DNA from: Limnohabitans sp. 63ED37-2
Lineage (GTDB): Bacteria; Pseudomonadota; Gammaproteobacteria; Burkholderiales; Burkholderiaceae_C
Direction of reading: 5' to 3'
DNA: 64,000 bases
Assembly: GCF_001412535.1 (NCBI RefSeq)
Contig: NZ_CP011774.1
Coordinates: 925,501 to 989,500, forward strand
The position numbers and the translations under genes were made by a program. Below are positions 9,142 through 18,667 of the stretch, one piece after another. The notes below the pieces were generated by a model. The model was not told the origin of the DNA, ran no database searches, and saw only the letters and a list, made by a program, of their open reading frames with translations. Every line of letters begins with the position of its first letter. Within the stretch, counting starts at the first letter, position 1.

Positions 9142-10185
9142 TTAATTTTGCCCAAGATTCATGAAAAGAATGGCGCTGAGCACGAAGCATGCAATCACCA
9201 TCGTCTCTGCCACCAGCAACACGACAGGCTGCCAGCCCAACTTGGCAAGTTCTCCGAGACTGGTTTTGACGCCGGCAGCGGCGATCGCGATGACCAAACA
9301 CCAACGAGACACGCCGTTGGCCATCGCAGTGACCTCCGGCGGTACCCAGCCCGTGCTGGCCAATATGACCAGTGCCATGAACCCGATCAAAAAGCCCGGC
9401 ACCAAAGGGGGCTTGTTTTGAGAAAGATCGTCGGCATCGTGGACAGCCCCCCATTTGCGGTAGCCAAACGCAATCAGCATCACCACCGGCAACAACAAGA
9501 CAACGCGGAACAACTTCACTACGGTGGCTGCATTTCCAGATTCTTGCCCCATCATCATGCCCGCAGCGACCACTTGAGCCACATCGTGGATGGTGCCGCC
9601 CAGAAAGATGCCGGACTGAACAGGTGAGATCGATAACCAGTTCAGAAACAATGGGTACACCACCATGGCCAACGTGGAAAGCACGGTGACACCCACAACA
9701 GTCATCAAGGTAAAACGCTCATTTTCTCGCGTAGCAGGCAATACGGAGGAGATCGCCAGCGCCGCAGAAGCGCCACAAATGCCAACGGCCCCTCCCGAAA
9801 GCAAGCCTTCTGAGGCAGGACGGCGTAACAACTGCGCCAACAAAAGACCCGATGCGATGGTGACACCAACTGCAAACACCAAGACCAAACCCACACTGGC
9901 GCCCAAATGTGTCACTTGTTCAAGGGTAATGCGAATGCCCAACAAGGCCACGCCAAATCTCAGCACGGTGCGAGCGCAAAAATTGATGCCCACAAAGTTG
10001 CCAGCTTGTTTCGACAAAAAATGAAGAGACAGTCCGATCAAAAGGGCGTACAGCAGTTGGGGGCCGCCGTAATGCTCAGACAAAAAGGTTGCCGACAAGG
10101 CGATGACGGTACAAATCAAAAAGCCTGGAACATGCGTTTTGAATTGGGTGACTGCAGCTCTCATGGCTTGACCAGAATGTCCCAT
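9142..10185 (-). CDS. YeiH/UPF0324-family membrane protein, putative sulfite exporter
   Basis: The protein has 347 residues and about ten hydrophobic helices. Family segments include LRFGVALLGIRITL, GGAVGICGASAALA and FLGGTIHDVAQVVAAG. This PSE family is annotated as putative sulfate or sulfite exporters and is often found with sulfonate-cleaving enzymes, where it would remove the sulfite released by SuyAB. The ATG at 10185 overlaps the comC stop (ATGA), showing translational coupling. A TTG six bases earlier is less likely. No sulfite dehydrogenase is present in the window, which makes export the expected fate of the sulfur. Confidence 0.8.
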   Translation of the reverse strand: MGHSGQAMRAAVTQFKTHVPGFLICTVIALSATFLSEHYGGPQLLYALLIGLSLHFLSKQAGNFVGINFCARTVLRFGVALLGIRITLEQVTHLGASVGLVLVFAVGVTIASGLLLAQLLRRPASEGLLSGGAVGICGASAALAISSVLPATRENERFTLMTVVGVTVLSTLAMVVYPLFLNWLSISPVQSGIFLGGTIHDVAQVVAAGMMMGQESGNAATVVKLFRVVLLLPVVMLIAFGYRKWGAVHDADDLSQNKPPLVPGFLIGFMALVILASTGWVPPEVTAMANGVSRWCLVIAIAAAGVKTSLGELAKLGWQPVVLLVAETMVIACFVLSAILFMNLGQN

Positions 10186-11180
10186 CAGCAAAAGGCCCGG
10201 ATCGCGTCAATAGCTGATTGAGGTATGTCGAGACCTGTTTTCTTTGCCGCCTCGACCAGTTGAATGCGCCTTTGTCCCGGCAGGCGTACCCCCTCGTCAG
10301 ACAGCATGGCCGATATCAGTGCTTCAACGCGTTCGTTGTAAACGGTTTGTCCCCCAAGTGCTTGGGGGTCGATCACAATGAAGACTTGGCCCAGCCGAGG
10401 CTGATTGCCCTCTGGCTTGAAAAACGTGTCGGCTTCTGCTCCGAAGTGGGCACCGGTCAAGCTTGTGACCAACAATTCAACCACTAATGCCAACAAGGCG
10501 CCCTTGGTTCCTCCCATGGCCAGCATAGAACCCTCAAGGCCTTTCGCTGGATCGGTTGTTGGCATTCCGTCTTTGTCGAGCGCCCAGCCTAAAGGGATCG
10601 ACTCACCTTTGTGAGCCGCGACCATCAATTTTCCGCGAGCGACTTCAGACAAGGAAAGATCCACACTGATCGGTGGGTGCCCACCTCTGGGAAAGATGGC
10701 TGCAATGGGATTGGTGCCGAAAATAGGGCGTTTACCTCCGGCTGCAGGCATTGCAGCGGGCGAGTTGCCGCACACAATTCCAACCAAACCTGCGTGGGCC
10801 ACAGGGTCAAGATGGTAAGCGGCCATGCCGAAATGGTGGCTGTTGGTGATTGCCGCAATGGCAACACCAAAGTCCTGTGCCCTAGGGATGGCTTGTTCGA
10901 TGGCCATTTGACATGCAGGGAATGCAAATCCGTTGCCTGCGTCAATCAATACCGCTGCTGGACGTTCATTCAATATGTGGGGCATTGCATGCCCTTGCAC
11001 TCGACCTGTTTGCAGATGCGAAACATACATCGCTACGCGTGAGAGTCCGTGTGACGGCAATCCGCTGGCCTGGGCAGTGACCAGGGCCAGTGCTGTCGCA
11101 TGGGCCTGTAGCACAGACGCTCCATTGTGGATGAGCGCAGCTTGCACCAGCGCTTGGATCTCTTGAAAGGGAAGCAGCAT
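10185..11180 (-). CDS. comC: ComC-type (R)-3-sulfolactate dehydrogenase (malate/L-lactate dehydrogenase-2 family)
   Basis: This 331-residue NAD(P)-dependent dehydrogenase belongs to the type-2 malate/lactate dehydrogenase family. Conserved histidines are His44 in LPSHGLSR and His116 in TNSHHFGMAAYH. In sulfonate clusters this family member interconverts (R)-sulfolactate and 3-sulfopyruvate (ComC). The neighbours suyAB and yeiH make that reaction the most likely. It could equally be drawn as a ureidoglycolate or malate dehydrogenase relative if taken out of context. It is translationally coupled to the exporter gene downstream. Confidence 0.8.
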   Translation of the reverse strand: MLLPFQEIQALVQAALIHNGASVLQAHATALALVTAQASGLPSHGLSRVAMYVSHLQTGRVQGHAMPHILNERPAAVLIDAGNGFAFPACQMAIEQAIPRAQDFGVAIAAITNSHHFGMAAYHLDPVAHAGLVGIVCGNSPAAMPAAGGKRPIFGTNPIAAIFPRGGHPPISVDLSLSEVARGKLMVAAHKGESIPLGWALDKDGMPTTDPAKGLEGSMLAMGGTKGALLALVVELLVTSLTGAHFGAEADTFFKPEGNQPRLGQVFIVIDPQALGGQTVYNERVEALISAMLSDEGVRLPGQRRIQLVEAAKKTGLDIPQSAIDAIRAFC

Positions 11181-11208
11181 GTCGCCAAGCCTTCAATCGG
11201 TGTGACGC

Positions 11209-12189
11209 TTAGTCGGGTTGAATGTTGCGTGTTTTGACGATTTCACGCCAACGGGCCACATCTTTTTTCAAGAGGTCAGAAAAGGCAGCGGGTCCAAGTC
11301 CGGTAGAGGCAAAGCCCAATGCGGCTACGCGTTCAGAGACTTCCTTCAATTTCAACGCGCGTATCGCTGAGCTGGCAACTTTTTCCACGATGGCAGGTGG
11401 GGTGCCCGCCGGCATCATCAAACCTGTCCAGTTTTCCAGTTCTACACCGGGCAAACCAGATTCATTGAAAGTCGGGACATCGGGCAACAATGGGTGGCGT
11501 ACAGCCGATGTGATGGCCAAAGCCCTGAGTTTCCCGGCCTTCACATGCACCGACGCTTCAGGCAAGTTAGAAACAATGAAATCAATTTGGCCGCCCATCA
11601 GATCATTCAGAGAGGGCGCACCGCCTTTGTAGGGGATGTGGGTGACCTCCAGCTTGGCGTTGAGGGCCAGGAGCTCTAGCCCCAAATGGGGAGGCGTTCC
11701 GTTGCCGCTGGAGCCGCCGTTCAGTCGCTTTGCGCGGGCCTGGGCCAAAAACTCTGTCAAGGTTTTGGAGGGGCTGCTTTGATTGACGACGAGTACCAAC
11801 GGGCTGCTGGCCAAGTGCGCAACTGCTGTGAGATTTTTTTCGAGGCTGTAGGGCAGGTTGTTGAAGAGCGACTGGTTCACAGCATGTGCCAACGTGATGG
11901 CCAGCCAGGTATAGCCATCCGGGGCGGATTTGGCTGCAAGGTCAGCGCCCAGGTTGCCACTGGCGCCGGCACGGTTGTCCACCGTGATGGCTTGTTTGAA
12001 CTCAATGCCCGCATGCTGGCCAATCAAGCGCGCCATGATGTCGGTTTGCCCGCCTGCTGCAAAGGGCACGATGTAGCGAATGGGCTTGGATGGGAAGTCC
12101 CCCAAACCTTGCGCTAAAGCGATAGATGGCAGGGTGGACACGGCCGCAGCCGAAGCCAATGCGTGAAGTGCTGATCGTCTGGTGCGCAT
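11209..12189 (-). CDS. Bug-family (tripartite tricarboxylate transporter type) solute-binding protein, orphan
   Basis: This is a 326-residue periplasmic receptor. The signal peptide (MRTRRSALHALASAAAVSTL, cleavage near ALAQ) carries an RR pair and may use Tat. The mature protein begins DFPSKPIRYIVPFAAGGQTD, the classic Bug opening, and has the VDNRAGASGNLGADLAAKS segment. No TctA or TctB membrane genes are nearby, so it is an orphan receptor or shares remote membrane parts. In other bacteria a TTT system (SlcHFG) was proposed for sulfolactate, so sulfolactate is a reasonable ligand guess. AGGAGA precedes the ATG. A terminator separates it from suyB. Confidence 0.85.
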   Translation of the reverse strand: MRTRRSALHALASAAAVSTLPSIALAQGLGDFPSKPIRYIVPFAAGGQTDIMARLIGQHAGIEFKQAITVDNRAGASGNLGADLAAKSAPDGYTWLAITLAHAVNQSLFNNLPYSLEKNLTAVAHLASSPLVLVVNQSSPSKTLTEFLAQARAKRLNGGSSGNGTPPHLGLELLALNAKLEVTHIPYKGGAPSLNDLMGGQIDFIVSNLPEASVHVKAGKLRALAITSAVRHPLLPDVPTFNESGLPGVELENWTGLMMPAGTPPAIVEKVASSAIRALKLKEVSERVAALGFASTGLGPAAFSDLLKKDVARWREIVKTRNIQPD

Positions 12190-12205
12190 GTCTGTCTCCT
12201 GGGTT

Positions 12206-12240
12206 TAAAAAGAAGGGCTGAAGAAACGTCTTCAGCCCTT
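12206..12240 (-). terminator. intrinsic terminator after suyB
   Basis: A perfect 12-bp stem (AAGGGCTGAAGA / TCTTCAGCCCTT) with a 4-base loop is followed on the minus strand by CTTTTTAAA. It lies between suyB and the downstream receptor gene, so suyAB is separated from, or expressed above, the genes beyond it. Confidence 0.8.
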
Positions 12241-12247
12241 GGCTGCT

Positions 12248-13423
12248 TTATGCGCTTTCAAACAAGCGAGTCATCACAAATTCGCGATGACCCAAGGCTT
12301 CAGCAGATGTGAAGCGGCCGTTGATGGTTTGCATCATCATGTCGAGCAACAAATCACCCGCAGCATCCATGGTTTGCTCTTGTTGCAGCAAGCCCGAGCA
12401 GTCCACATCAATGTGCTCACTCATCAGGCGTACCGTGCGTGGGTTAGCGCAGATCTTGATCACGGGCACGATGGCATTGCCAATGACGTTGCCCTGACCT
12501 GTTGGGAAAAAGTGAACCGCAAACCCTGAGGCAGCGCACAGTGTCACCATTTCGGCCGCTGCCGAAGAAGAGTCCATGAACCACAGACCAGGTCCTGTAG
12601 GTGTCTCTGCCTTGTCGAGCACGCCATCCACCATGCATTGCTTGCCGATTTTCTGGATGTTGCCAAGTGCTTTTTCTTCGATGGTCGTCAGACCACCGGC
12701 AATGTTGCCTTTGGTGGGTTGGGAGTCCGACAGATCGGTTGTGGCGTGGCGCTTGATCATGTCCTGGTAATTGTTGAACATTTTCATGAAATCTGTCCGC
12801 ACCTGTTCGGTCCGGCAGCGCGCAGCCACCAAATGCTCACCACCCGTCAACTCAGAGGTTTCGCCAAATACGAGTGTGGTGCCTAAGCCATAGAGCTTGT
12901 CAAAGGCATTGCCCACGGTGGGGTTGGCGCCACATCCCGATGTGGTGTCAGACTCTCCGCATTTGGTCGAAATCCAGAGGTCGGAAATCGGGCACTCTAC
13001 GCGGTGCAAGCTGGTGGCGTGTTGCACCATCTTTTTGGCCGCCTTCGAAGCGCGCATGATGGTGTCATGATCACCGTGGCCTTCGATGCCGAAACCCACC
13101 ACAGGCTTGCCTGTGGCGGCAATGCCGTCGACCACCGTTTTGGTCCAGCTGTCTTCAATGCCAATCACCACCACCGCTGCGACGTTGGGGTTGGAGCCGG
13201 CACCGATCAAAGTGCGAAAGTGAAGTTCCAAGTCGGCGCCAAACTGCAAACGGCCGTATGGGTGCGGAATGGCCATGGTGCCCTTGACGGCGTGTGCAAC
13301 AGCTTCTGCCGCTGAGTTGGACAGATCGTCCAGCGGCAAGATGATGACATGGTTGCGAACGCCGACACGGCCGTTTTCACGGCGGTAGCCCCAGAAAGTG
13401 GTGTTTTTATCAATGAGGGTCAT
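12248..13423 (-). CDS. suyB: (R)-sulfolactate sulfo-lyase, large subunit
   Basis: This 391-residue protein belongs to the UxaA/GarD-C family (altronate/galactarate dehydratase large domain). It begins [20 protein letters not shown] and contains [20 protein letters not shown] and [20 protein letters not shown]. With the separate small subunit encoded next to it, it forms SuyAB, which cleaves (R)-3-sulfolactate to pyruvate and sulfite. Sugar-acid dehydratases of this family are usually about 500 residues with the SAF domain fused; the short split form is typical of SuyB. The context (HpsN, ComC, exporter) supports this strongly. The N-terminal metal and cysteine ligands appear intact. Confidence 0.92.
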   Translation of the reverse strand: MTLIDKNTTFWGYRRENGRVGVRNHVIILPLDDLSNSAAEAVAHAVKGTMAIPHPYGRLQFGADLELHFRTLIGAGSNPNVAAVVVIGIEDSWTKTVVDGIAATGKPVVGFGIEGHGDHDTIMRASKAAKKMVQHATSLHRVECPISDLWISTKCGESDTTSGCGANPTVGNAFDKLYGLGTTLVFGETSELTGGEHLVAARCRTEQVRTDFMKMFNNYQDMIKRHATTDLSDSQPTKGNIAGGLTTIEEKALGNIQKIGKQCMVDGVLDKAETPTGPGLWFMDSSSAAAEMVTLCAASGFAVHFFPTGQGNVIGNAIVPVIKICANPRTVRLMSEHIDVDCSGLLQQEQTMDAAGDLLLDMMMQTINGRFTSAEALGHREFVMTRLFESA

Positions 13424-13465
13424 GAGTTAAACCTTGTGGAAGATGAGAGGGCAATGAGCGGTGAA

Positions 13466-13747
13466 TTACCAGCGCTTGGTTTTGATGTTGTGGACATGGG
13501 CGTGGTCGCCGATGGCAATGGCCGCAACCACTTTGCCAATGTCTGTGCCGTATTTCATGACCGTGTCACCCAACGCCATGGCCTTGACGGCTACTTTGTG
13601 TCCGATCGGGATGGCCGCATTGGCCTTGATCGTGATGGTGCGGTTGTCGTCCAAGATGAGCGCATTCATCTCCTGACCGGCTTCAATGCCTTCAACGACG
13701 ACAACTGCAACGCTGTCTTTTTCTTCATGCAGTACGCAATGGATCAC
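13466..13747 (-). CDS. suyA: (R)-sulfolactate sulfo-lyase, small subunit (SAF domain)
   Basis: This 93-residue protein is a single SAF/UxaA N-terminal domain (MIHCVLHEEKDSVAV, then GHKVAVKAMALGDTVMKYG), the normal size of SuyA. It starts with GTG preceded by AAGGAG eight bases upstream. It lies 42 bases before suyB on the same strand, so the two make one transcription unit that ends at the terminator after suyB. The upstream gap of 280 bases is AT-rich and probably holds the promoter. Confidence 0.92.
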   Translation of the reverse strand: MIHCVLHEEKDSVAVVVVEGIEAGQEMNALILDDNRTITIKANAAIPIGHKVAVKAMALGDTVMKYGTDIGKVVAAIAIGDHAHVHNIKTKRW

Positions 13748-14027
13748 AAAATTCTCCTTGAGTGGTTGGGATGGGTTGGAACAATTTGCCTGAATTTGGG
13801 ATACAGGCTTGAGGGCTGTTCTTGAAAATTAATGTAAATCATCTATATGAATTTTGGGGTTGGTGTTTACCCCATGTGACTTCCTGAATGCATCCTTTTG
13901 GGGCGTATGAGCAGACCCCGCTTGGAGTGACGGGGGTTTGGGCCTGTTATGCGCTGGCCAGCCTTGCCGACTGCTGGCCCATCGGTCCTAGAGTGAGCAA
14001 GAAAGCCGTACCGATTTTTCAAGCCTG
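13748..14027. promoter_or_regulatory. AT-rich gap upstream of suyAB, likely promoter region
   Basis: No gene is visible. The stretch 13825-13855 contains AAAATT and AATTTT as a 6-bp inverted repeat 19 bases apart, around an AT-rich segment, about 80-110 bases upstream of the suyA start. It is the best candidate for a promoter or operator of suyAB, possibly for the GntR protein. The evidence is composition and position only. Confidence 0.35.
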
Positions 14028-15029
14028 TCAGGGCAACAAAACCAGTTTGCTGGAAGCGATCTGGCCACTGTCGAGATCTGCAAAAGCCTTTGCGCCGTCG
14101 GCCATCGGAACAGTCTCTACCCAAGACAAATCGCCAAATGCACCTTCGTGCAACAACTTCACTGTCGCACGCAAATCTGCTGTGGTGTAGGTGTAAGTGC
14201 CCATCAAAGTGATCTCGGCCAAGGTGAGTTTACGCATGTCGATCTCGCTGGCCCAGTCTTGCAGACCGATGTGCATGACCACGCCCCCTGGTTTGACAGC
14301 ATTGAGGGCTGCGACCCGTGTCAGTTTGCTGCCCACCGCATCAATGACATAGTCAAAACCATTTTCTTCCGCTGTCGTTGTGCGCGGATCGTAGGTCATC
14401 ACGCCAGCATGCTTTTCAGCCGATAGGCGCCGAAGTGGATTGACTTCGGCCAGTGCTGTGCCGCGTGCACCGTAATGTTTAAGCAACAAGGCGGCCAACA
14501 TGCCAATTGCACCGCCACCAATGATCAGCGTGCGATTTTCTGGCAAAGGCCGAGCCATGGCTTTGAGGCTCATGTTGATGGCATGCAGCGCTGTCGCTGC
14601 TGGTTCGGTCAAGGCGGCTTGTATAGCGGGCATGTCCTGGGGCATTTCAATCAGTGAAGCCGCTGGAATCGACATGAATTCGGCAAACGCACCGGGACGC
14701 GTCATGCCCACCATGGTGCGTCGGCTGCACAAGTTGTTGCGTCCTTGCACGCAGTAATCACACACGCCACAGGTGATGAGCGGATTGCCGGTCACGCGCT
14801 GACCGGTCACGAAGCCTGGCGCATCGCTTTTCACGATGGTGCCGCAAAATTCGTGTCCCAATACCAGTCCTGGTTTGCGGCGTGGGTCATGCCCGTGGTA
14901 AGCGTGCATGTCAGATCCGCAAATACCCACGGCATCTATGCGTAAAACGACTTCGCCCGGAACCAGGTCGGGTTCAGGGCGTTCCTGGATTTGAACTTCG
15001 AGTGGGTTGGTGTAGACCAGTGCTTTCAT
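14028..15029 (-). CDS. zinc-type medium-chain alcohol dehydrogenase in the sulfonate locus (possible DHPS 2-dehydrogenase)
   Basis: The protein has 333 residues. The catalytic zinc region is VGICGSDMHAYHG with GHEFCG, and the structural zinc loop is CGVCDYCVQGRNNLC. The Rossmann segment is LIIGGGAIGMLAALLL near 170. It resembles threonine/sorbitol-type dehydrogenases. In Cupriavidus pinatubonensis the DHPS cluster includes two extra dehydrogenases (HpsO and HpsP) that interconvert DHPS enantiomers through the 2-oxo compound. This gene and the SDR at 16401 are the natural candidates here, but I cannot say which corresponds to which. All usual zinc ligands seem present. Confidence 0.8.
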   Translation of the reverse strand: MKALVYTNPLEVQIQERPEPDLVPGEVVLRIDAVGICGSDMHAYHGHDPRRKPGLVLGHEFCGTIVKSDAPGFVTGQRVTGNPLITCGVCDYCVQGRNNLCSRRTMVGMTRPGAFAEFMSIPAASLIEMPQDMPAIQAALTEPAATALHAINMSLKAMARPLPENRTLIIGGGAIGMLAALLLKHYGARGTALAEVNPLRRLSAEKHAGVMTYDPRTTTAEENGFDYVIDAVGSKLTRVAALNAVKPGGVVMHIGLQDWASEIDMRKLTLAEITLMGTYTYTTADLRATVKLLHEGAFGDLSWVETVPMADGAKAFADLDSGQIASSKLVLLP

Positions 15030-15141
15030 GGGATGCTTTCCGAGTTAGGGTGTGGGAAGAAGGGTCTGGCGCAGGCAGTTGATCATTTGATTGGTATGGC
15101 TGCGCGTTCTGATAAAGGGTGGTGCCATGACATTGAGTTGC

Positions 15142-16332
15142 CTACTGTTGGGTACGACAGGTCTTCAAGAATTCGGTCATGAAGGCAGCTAACACCTCCA
15201 CTTGATTCATGCTGACGCCGTTGTACAAACTGGCCCTCAAGTACTTTCCCACCCCAAAAGGGGTCAGTGTTCTTAAGCCGACGATTCCCCGCTCCCAGCC
15301 TTGGATCAAGAAATTCCGCGTGGTTTCCTCATCGCCACCGGCGACATCAAAGGGGATATTCATGCGGCTCCGAATGGAGGGATCGGCTATTGGCGTGGCG
15401 TAAAAGCCTTCCGATTTGTCGATCACGCTGTACAAAAGGTCAGACTTTGCAATCGCACGGCGTTCCATTTCATGCACGCCACCCTGAGCGATCATCCATT
15501 GCATGAAAATGTTGACCACCTCGACGTTGAAGGTGGCGATGGTGTTCCATAAATTGCCCTCACGGGCGTTGGTGGTGTAGCACAGGACACCTGGGCAAAA
15601 CTTGCTGGGCGATCCCATCAAGTCCTTTCGAACAACGCACAGGGTGAGACCGGGGTGACCAATGTTTTTGGATGCGCAGGCATAAAGAATGCCCACATTG
15701 CAACCCACCCAGTCAATGGGTTTGGTTGAAAAATCTGACGAAGCGTCAACCACCAAGGGTGCTTTGATGCCCAGCTTGGGCAACTGATGCAGCTCAATCC
15801 CGTTCACCGTTTCATTTGAACAAAGATGCACGTATTTGGACTCTGGATCCAAATGTTCAAAGGAGGGGTTGCGAGTAAAGGTGCCATCTTGGTTCTCAGA
15901 GGAAACAACAAAGGGACGGCAGTATTTGGAGGCATCAGACAGGGCGCGTTTGGACCAGGTGCCATTGACGAGGTACGTCGCTTTTTCATCGCCATTGGGA
16001 CAAAGGTTCAGCGGCACAGCCGCAAACTGCCCGTGACCACCTCCATGCATGAAAAGAATTTCATAGTCCTCAGGAATGTTCATCGCCAGGCGGCAGTGTT
16101 TCACCGCACTGGTCAGGATGTCTAAAAACTCAGGCGAACGATGAGAGAGGTACATCGAGCACATGCGTTCCGAGTCAAACAAGGCCTTGATGGCAGCTTG
16201 TACTTCCGCCGCAAGAGATGCAGGCCCAGGGCTGAAGTTCAAAGGCAGCACTCCGCTAGGAGGAAGCAACGATCCGAGCATGGCTGGATGCGTGTCGGCT
16301 GACTTCAATGGGCTTGGGTCAATGTAGGTCAT
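15142..16332 (-). CDS. SerC-like class-V aminotransferase with altered phosphate-binding residues (possible cysteate/sulfopyruvate aminotransferase)
   Basis: The fold is that of phosphoserine aminotransferase, with the PLP lysine in ACASKNIG and the substrate-carboxylate Arg in LRASLYN. Compared with E. coli SerC as I remember it, His41-Arg42 are kept (SHRSPEF). Arg77 is His (HGGGHGQF), and the His328-Arg329 pair is Phe-Gly (TPFGVGKYLRASLYN). Three of five phosphate contacts are therefore lost. 3-Sulfopyruvate is a close analogue of 3-phosphohydroxypyruvate, so an L-cysteate/sulfopyruvate aminotransferase feeding ComC and SuyAB fits. The ATG at 16332 gives 396 residues. An in-frame GTG at 16401 would add 23 residues and touch the upstream SDR stop. 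Confidence 0.75.
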   Translation of the reverse strand: MTYIDPSPLKSADTHPAMLGSLLPPSGVLPLNFSPGPASLAAEVQAAIKALFDSERMCSMYLSHRSPEFLDILTSAVKHCRLAMNIPEDYEILFMHGGGHGQFAAVPLNLCPNGDEKATYLVNGTWSKRALSDASKYCRPFVVSSENQDGTFTRNPSFEHLDPESKYVHLCSNETVNGIELHQLPKLGIKAPLVVDASSDFSTKPIDWVGCNVGILYACASKNIGHPGLTLCVVRKDLMGSPSKFCPGVLCYTTNAREGNLWNTIATFNVEVVNIFMQWMIAQGGVHEMERRAIAKSDLLYSVIDKSEGFYATPIADPSIRSRMNIPFDVAGGDEETTRNFLIQGWERGIVGLRTLTPFGVGKYLRASLYNGVSMNQVEVLAAFMTEFLKTCRTQQ

Positions 16333-16400
16333 GGGTGTGTTCCAGAGAGGGAATGGACACGCCTGATTGACGACATGATTCTTCCATGAGCTTGTGGCCA

Positions 16401-17168
16401 CTACTTGGCGGTATAGCCGCCGTCAATCATGATGGTTTGGCCTGTGATGTAGCTGGAAGCTTCGCTGGCCAAGAAAACGGTCAAACCGTGGATGTCTGAG
16501 AGCTCACCATTTCGACCCAAACAGGTTTGCGCAGCGTGTCGCGCCACCAATTCCGGGTTGCCAAAGACGGGTGCCGTCAAAGCTGTCGGAAAAAAACCTG
16601 GTCCGATGGCGTTGCAGGTGATGCCATGGGGTCCCCATTCAAGCGCCATGGCCCGGGTCAGTTGAACGATGCCCCCTTTGCCAGCGCCGTAGGGCGCACT
16701 GTTGGCAAATGCCCTGTGGCTTTGCAGGCTGGCGATGTTGATGATGCGGCCCCATCCGCGCTCTTTCATCGCCGGTGCCAGCGCTTGTGTCAAAAAGAAG
16801 GGCGCGCTCAAGTGGATGTTGATTTGTGCCATCCAGCTGGTCACAGACACATCAGCGAATGGCTCGCGCAGATTGACCCCAGCAGCGTTGACCAAGATGT
16901 CAATTGGCCCCAAGTTCAAGGCTTGAAGTGCTCCTTCATGTGCCGCCTCTGGAGAGGAAAGATCGCAGACCAGCGTCTGTACTGATATGCCCATCGAAGT
17001 CAGTTTGTCAGCCGATTGCTGAAGCAAGTCCTGTCTGCGTGCCATCAAGACCAGATTGGCGCCCGCCATGCCTAGGGCATGGGCCATGGCTTCGCCCAAA
17101 CCTGAGCTGCCGCCTGTCACCAAAGCCGTTCGACCAGACAGATCAAATGAAACCAGTGAACTGCTCAT
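16401..17168 (-). CDS. SDR-family oxidoreductase in the sulfonate locus (possible DHPS 2-dehydrogenase)
   Basis: This is a 255-residue classical short-chain dehydrogenase. [10 protein letters not shown] near residue 18 binds the cofactor, NAAG is near 93, and the catalytic Ser-Tyr-Lys appears as IASLQ, then YGAGK. The C-terminal [16 protein letters not shown] is typical of gluconate 5-dehydrogenase/FabG-like SDRs. Located between hpsN and the SerC-like gene on one strand, it most likely oxidises or reduces a C3-sulfonate, for example in enantiomer interconversion of DHPS. The substrate is inferred from context only. Confidence 0.8.
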   Translation of the reverse strand: MSSSLVSFDLSGRTALVTGGSSGLGEAMAHALGMAGANLVLMARRQDLLQQSADKLTSMGISVQTLVCDLSSPEAAHEGALQALNLGPIDILVNAAGVNLREPFADVSVTSWMAQINIHLSAPFFLTQALAPAMKERGWGRIINIASLQSHRAFANSAPYGAGKGGIVQLTRAMALEWGPHGITCNAIGPGFFPTALTAPVFGNPELVARHAAQTCLGRNGELSDIHGLTVFLASEASSYITGQTIMIDGGYTAK

Positions 17169-17220
17169 GACTAAGAACCTGTCTTTGAATGGGAGACCTG
17201 TTGTGCATGTGGTGGCAGGT

Positions 17221-18558
<1,338 letters not shown>

Positions 18559-18579
18559 TCAAATCAAGGCGAATCGTTC

Positions 18580-18593
18580 ACCAAGCGCTTTAT
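18580..18593. promoter_or_regulatory. possible weak LacI-family operator upstream of hpsN
   Basis: ACCAAGCGCTTTAT shares the 8-bp palindromic core AAGCGCTT with the two operators in front of the ABC importer (10 of 14 bases match the site at 22290). It lies 46-59 bases upstream of the hpsN start. A single 8-mer match can occur by chance in a window this size, so confidence is limited. Confidence 0.4.
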
Positions 18594-18667
18594 TGAAAGC
18601 ACATGGCTATGCAAAATAGAATCAAACTGGGACCCATGTTGTGTCCATGTGTCCCAGTCGTGTTGAA

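Noticed and set aside
12248..13747. Altronate or galactarate dehydratase (UxaA/GarD)
   Set aside because: Those normally have the SAF domain fused or different lengths; the split 93 + 391 residue pair beside HpsN and a sulfite exporter fits SuyAB.
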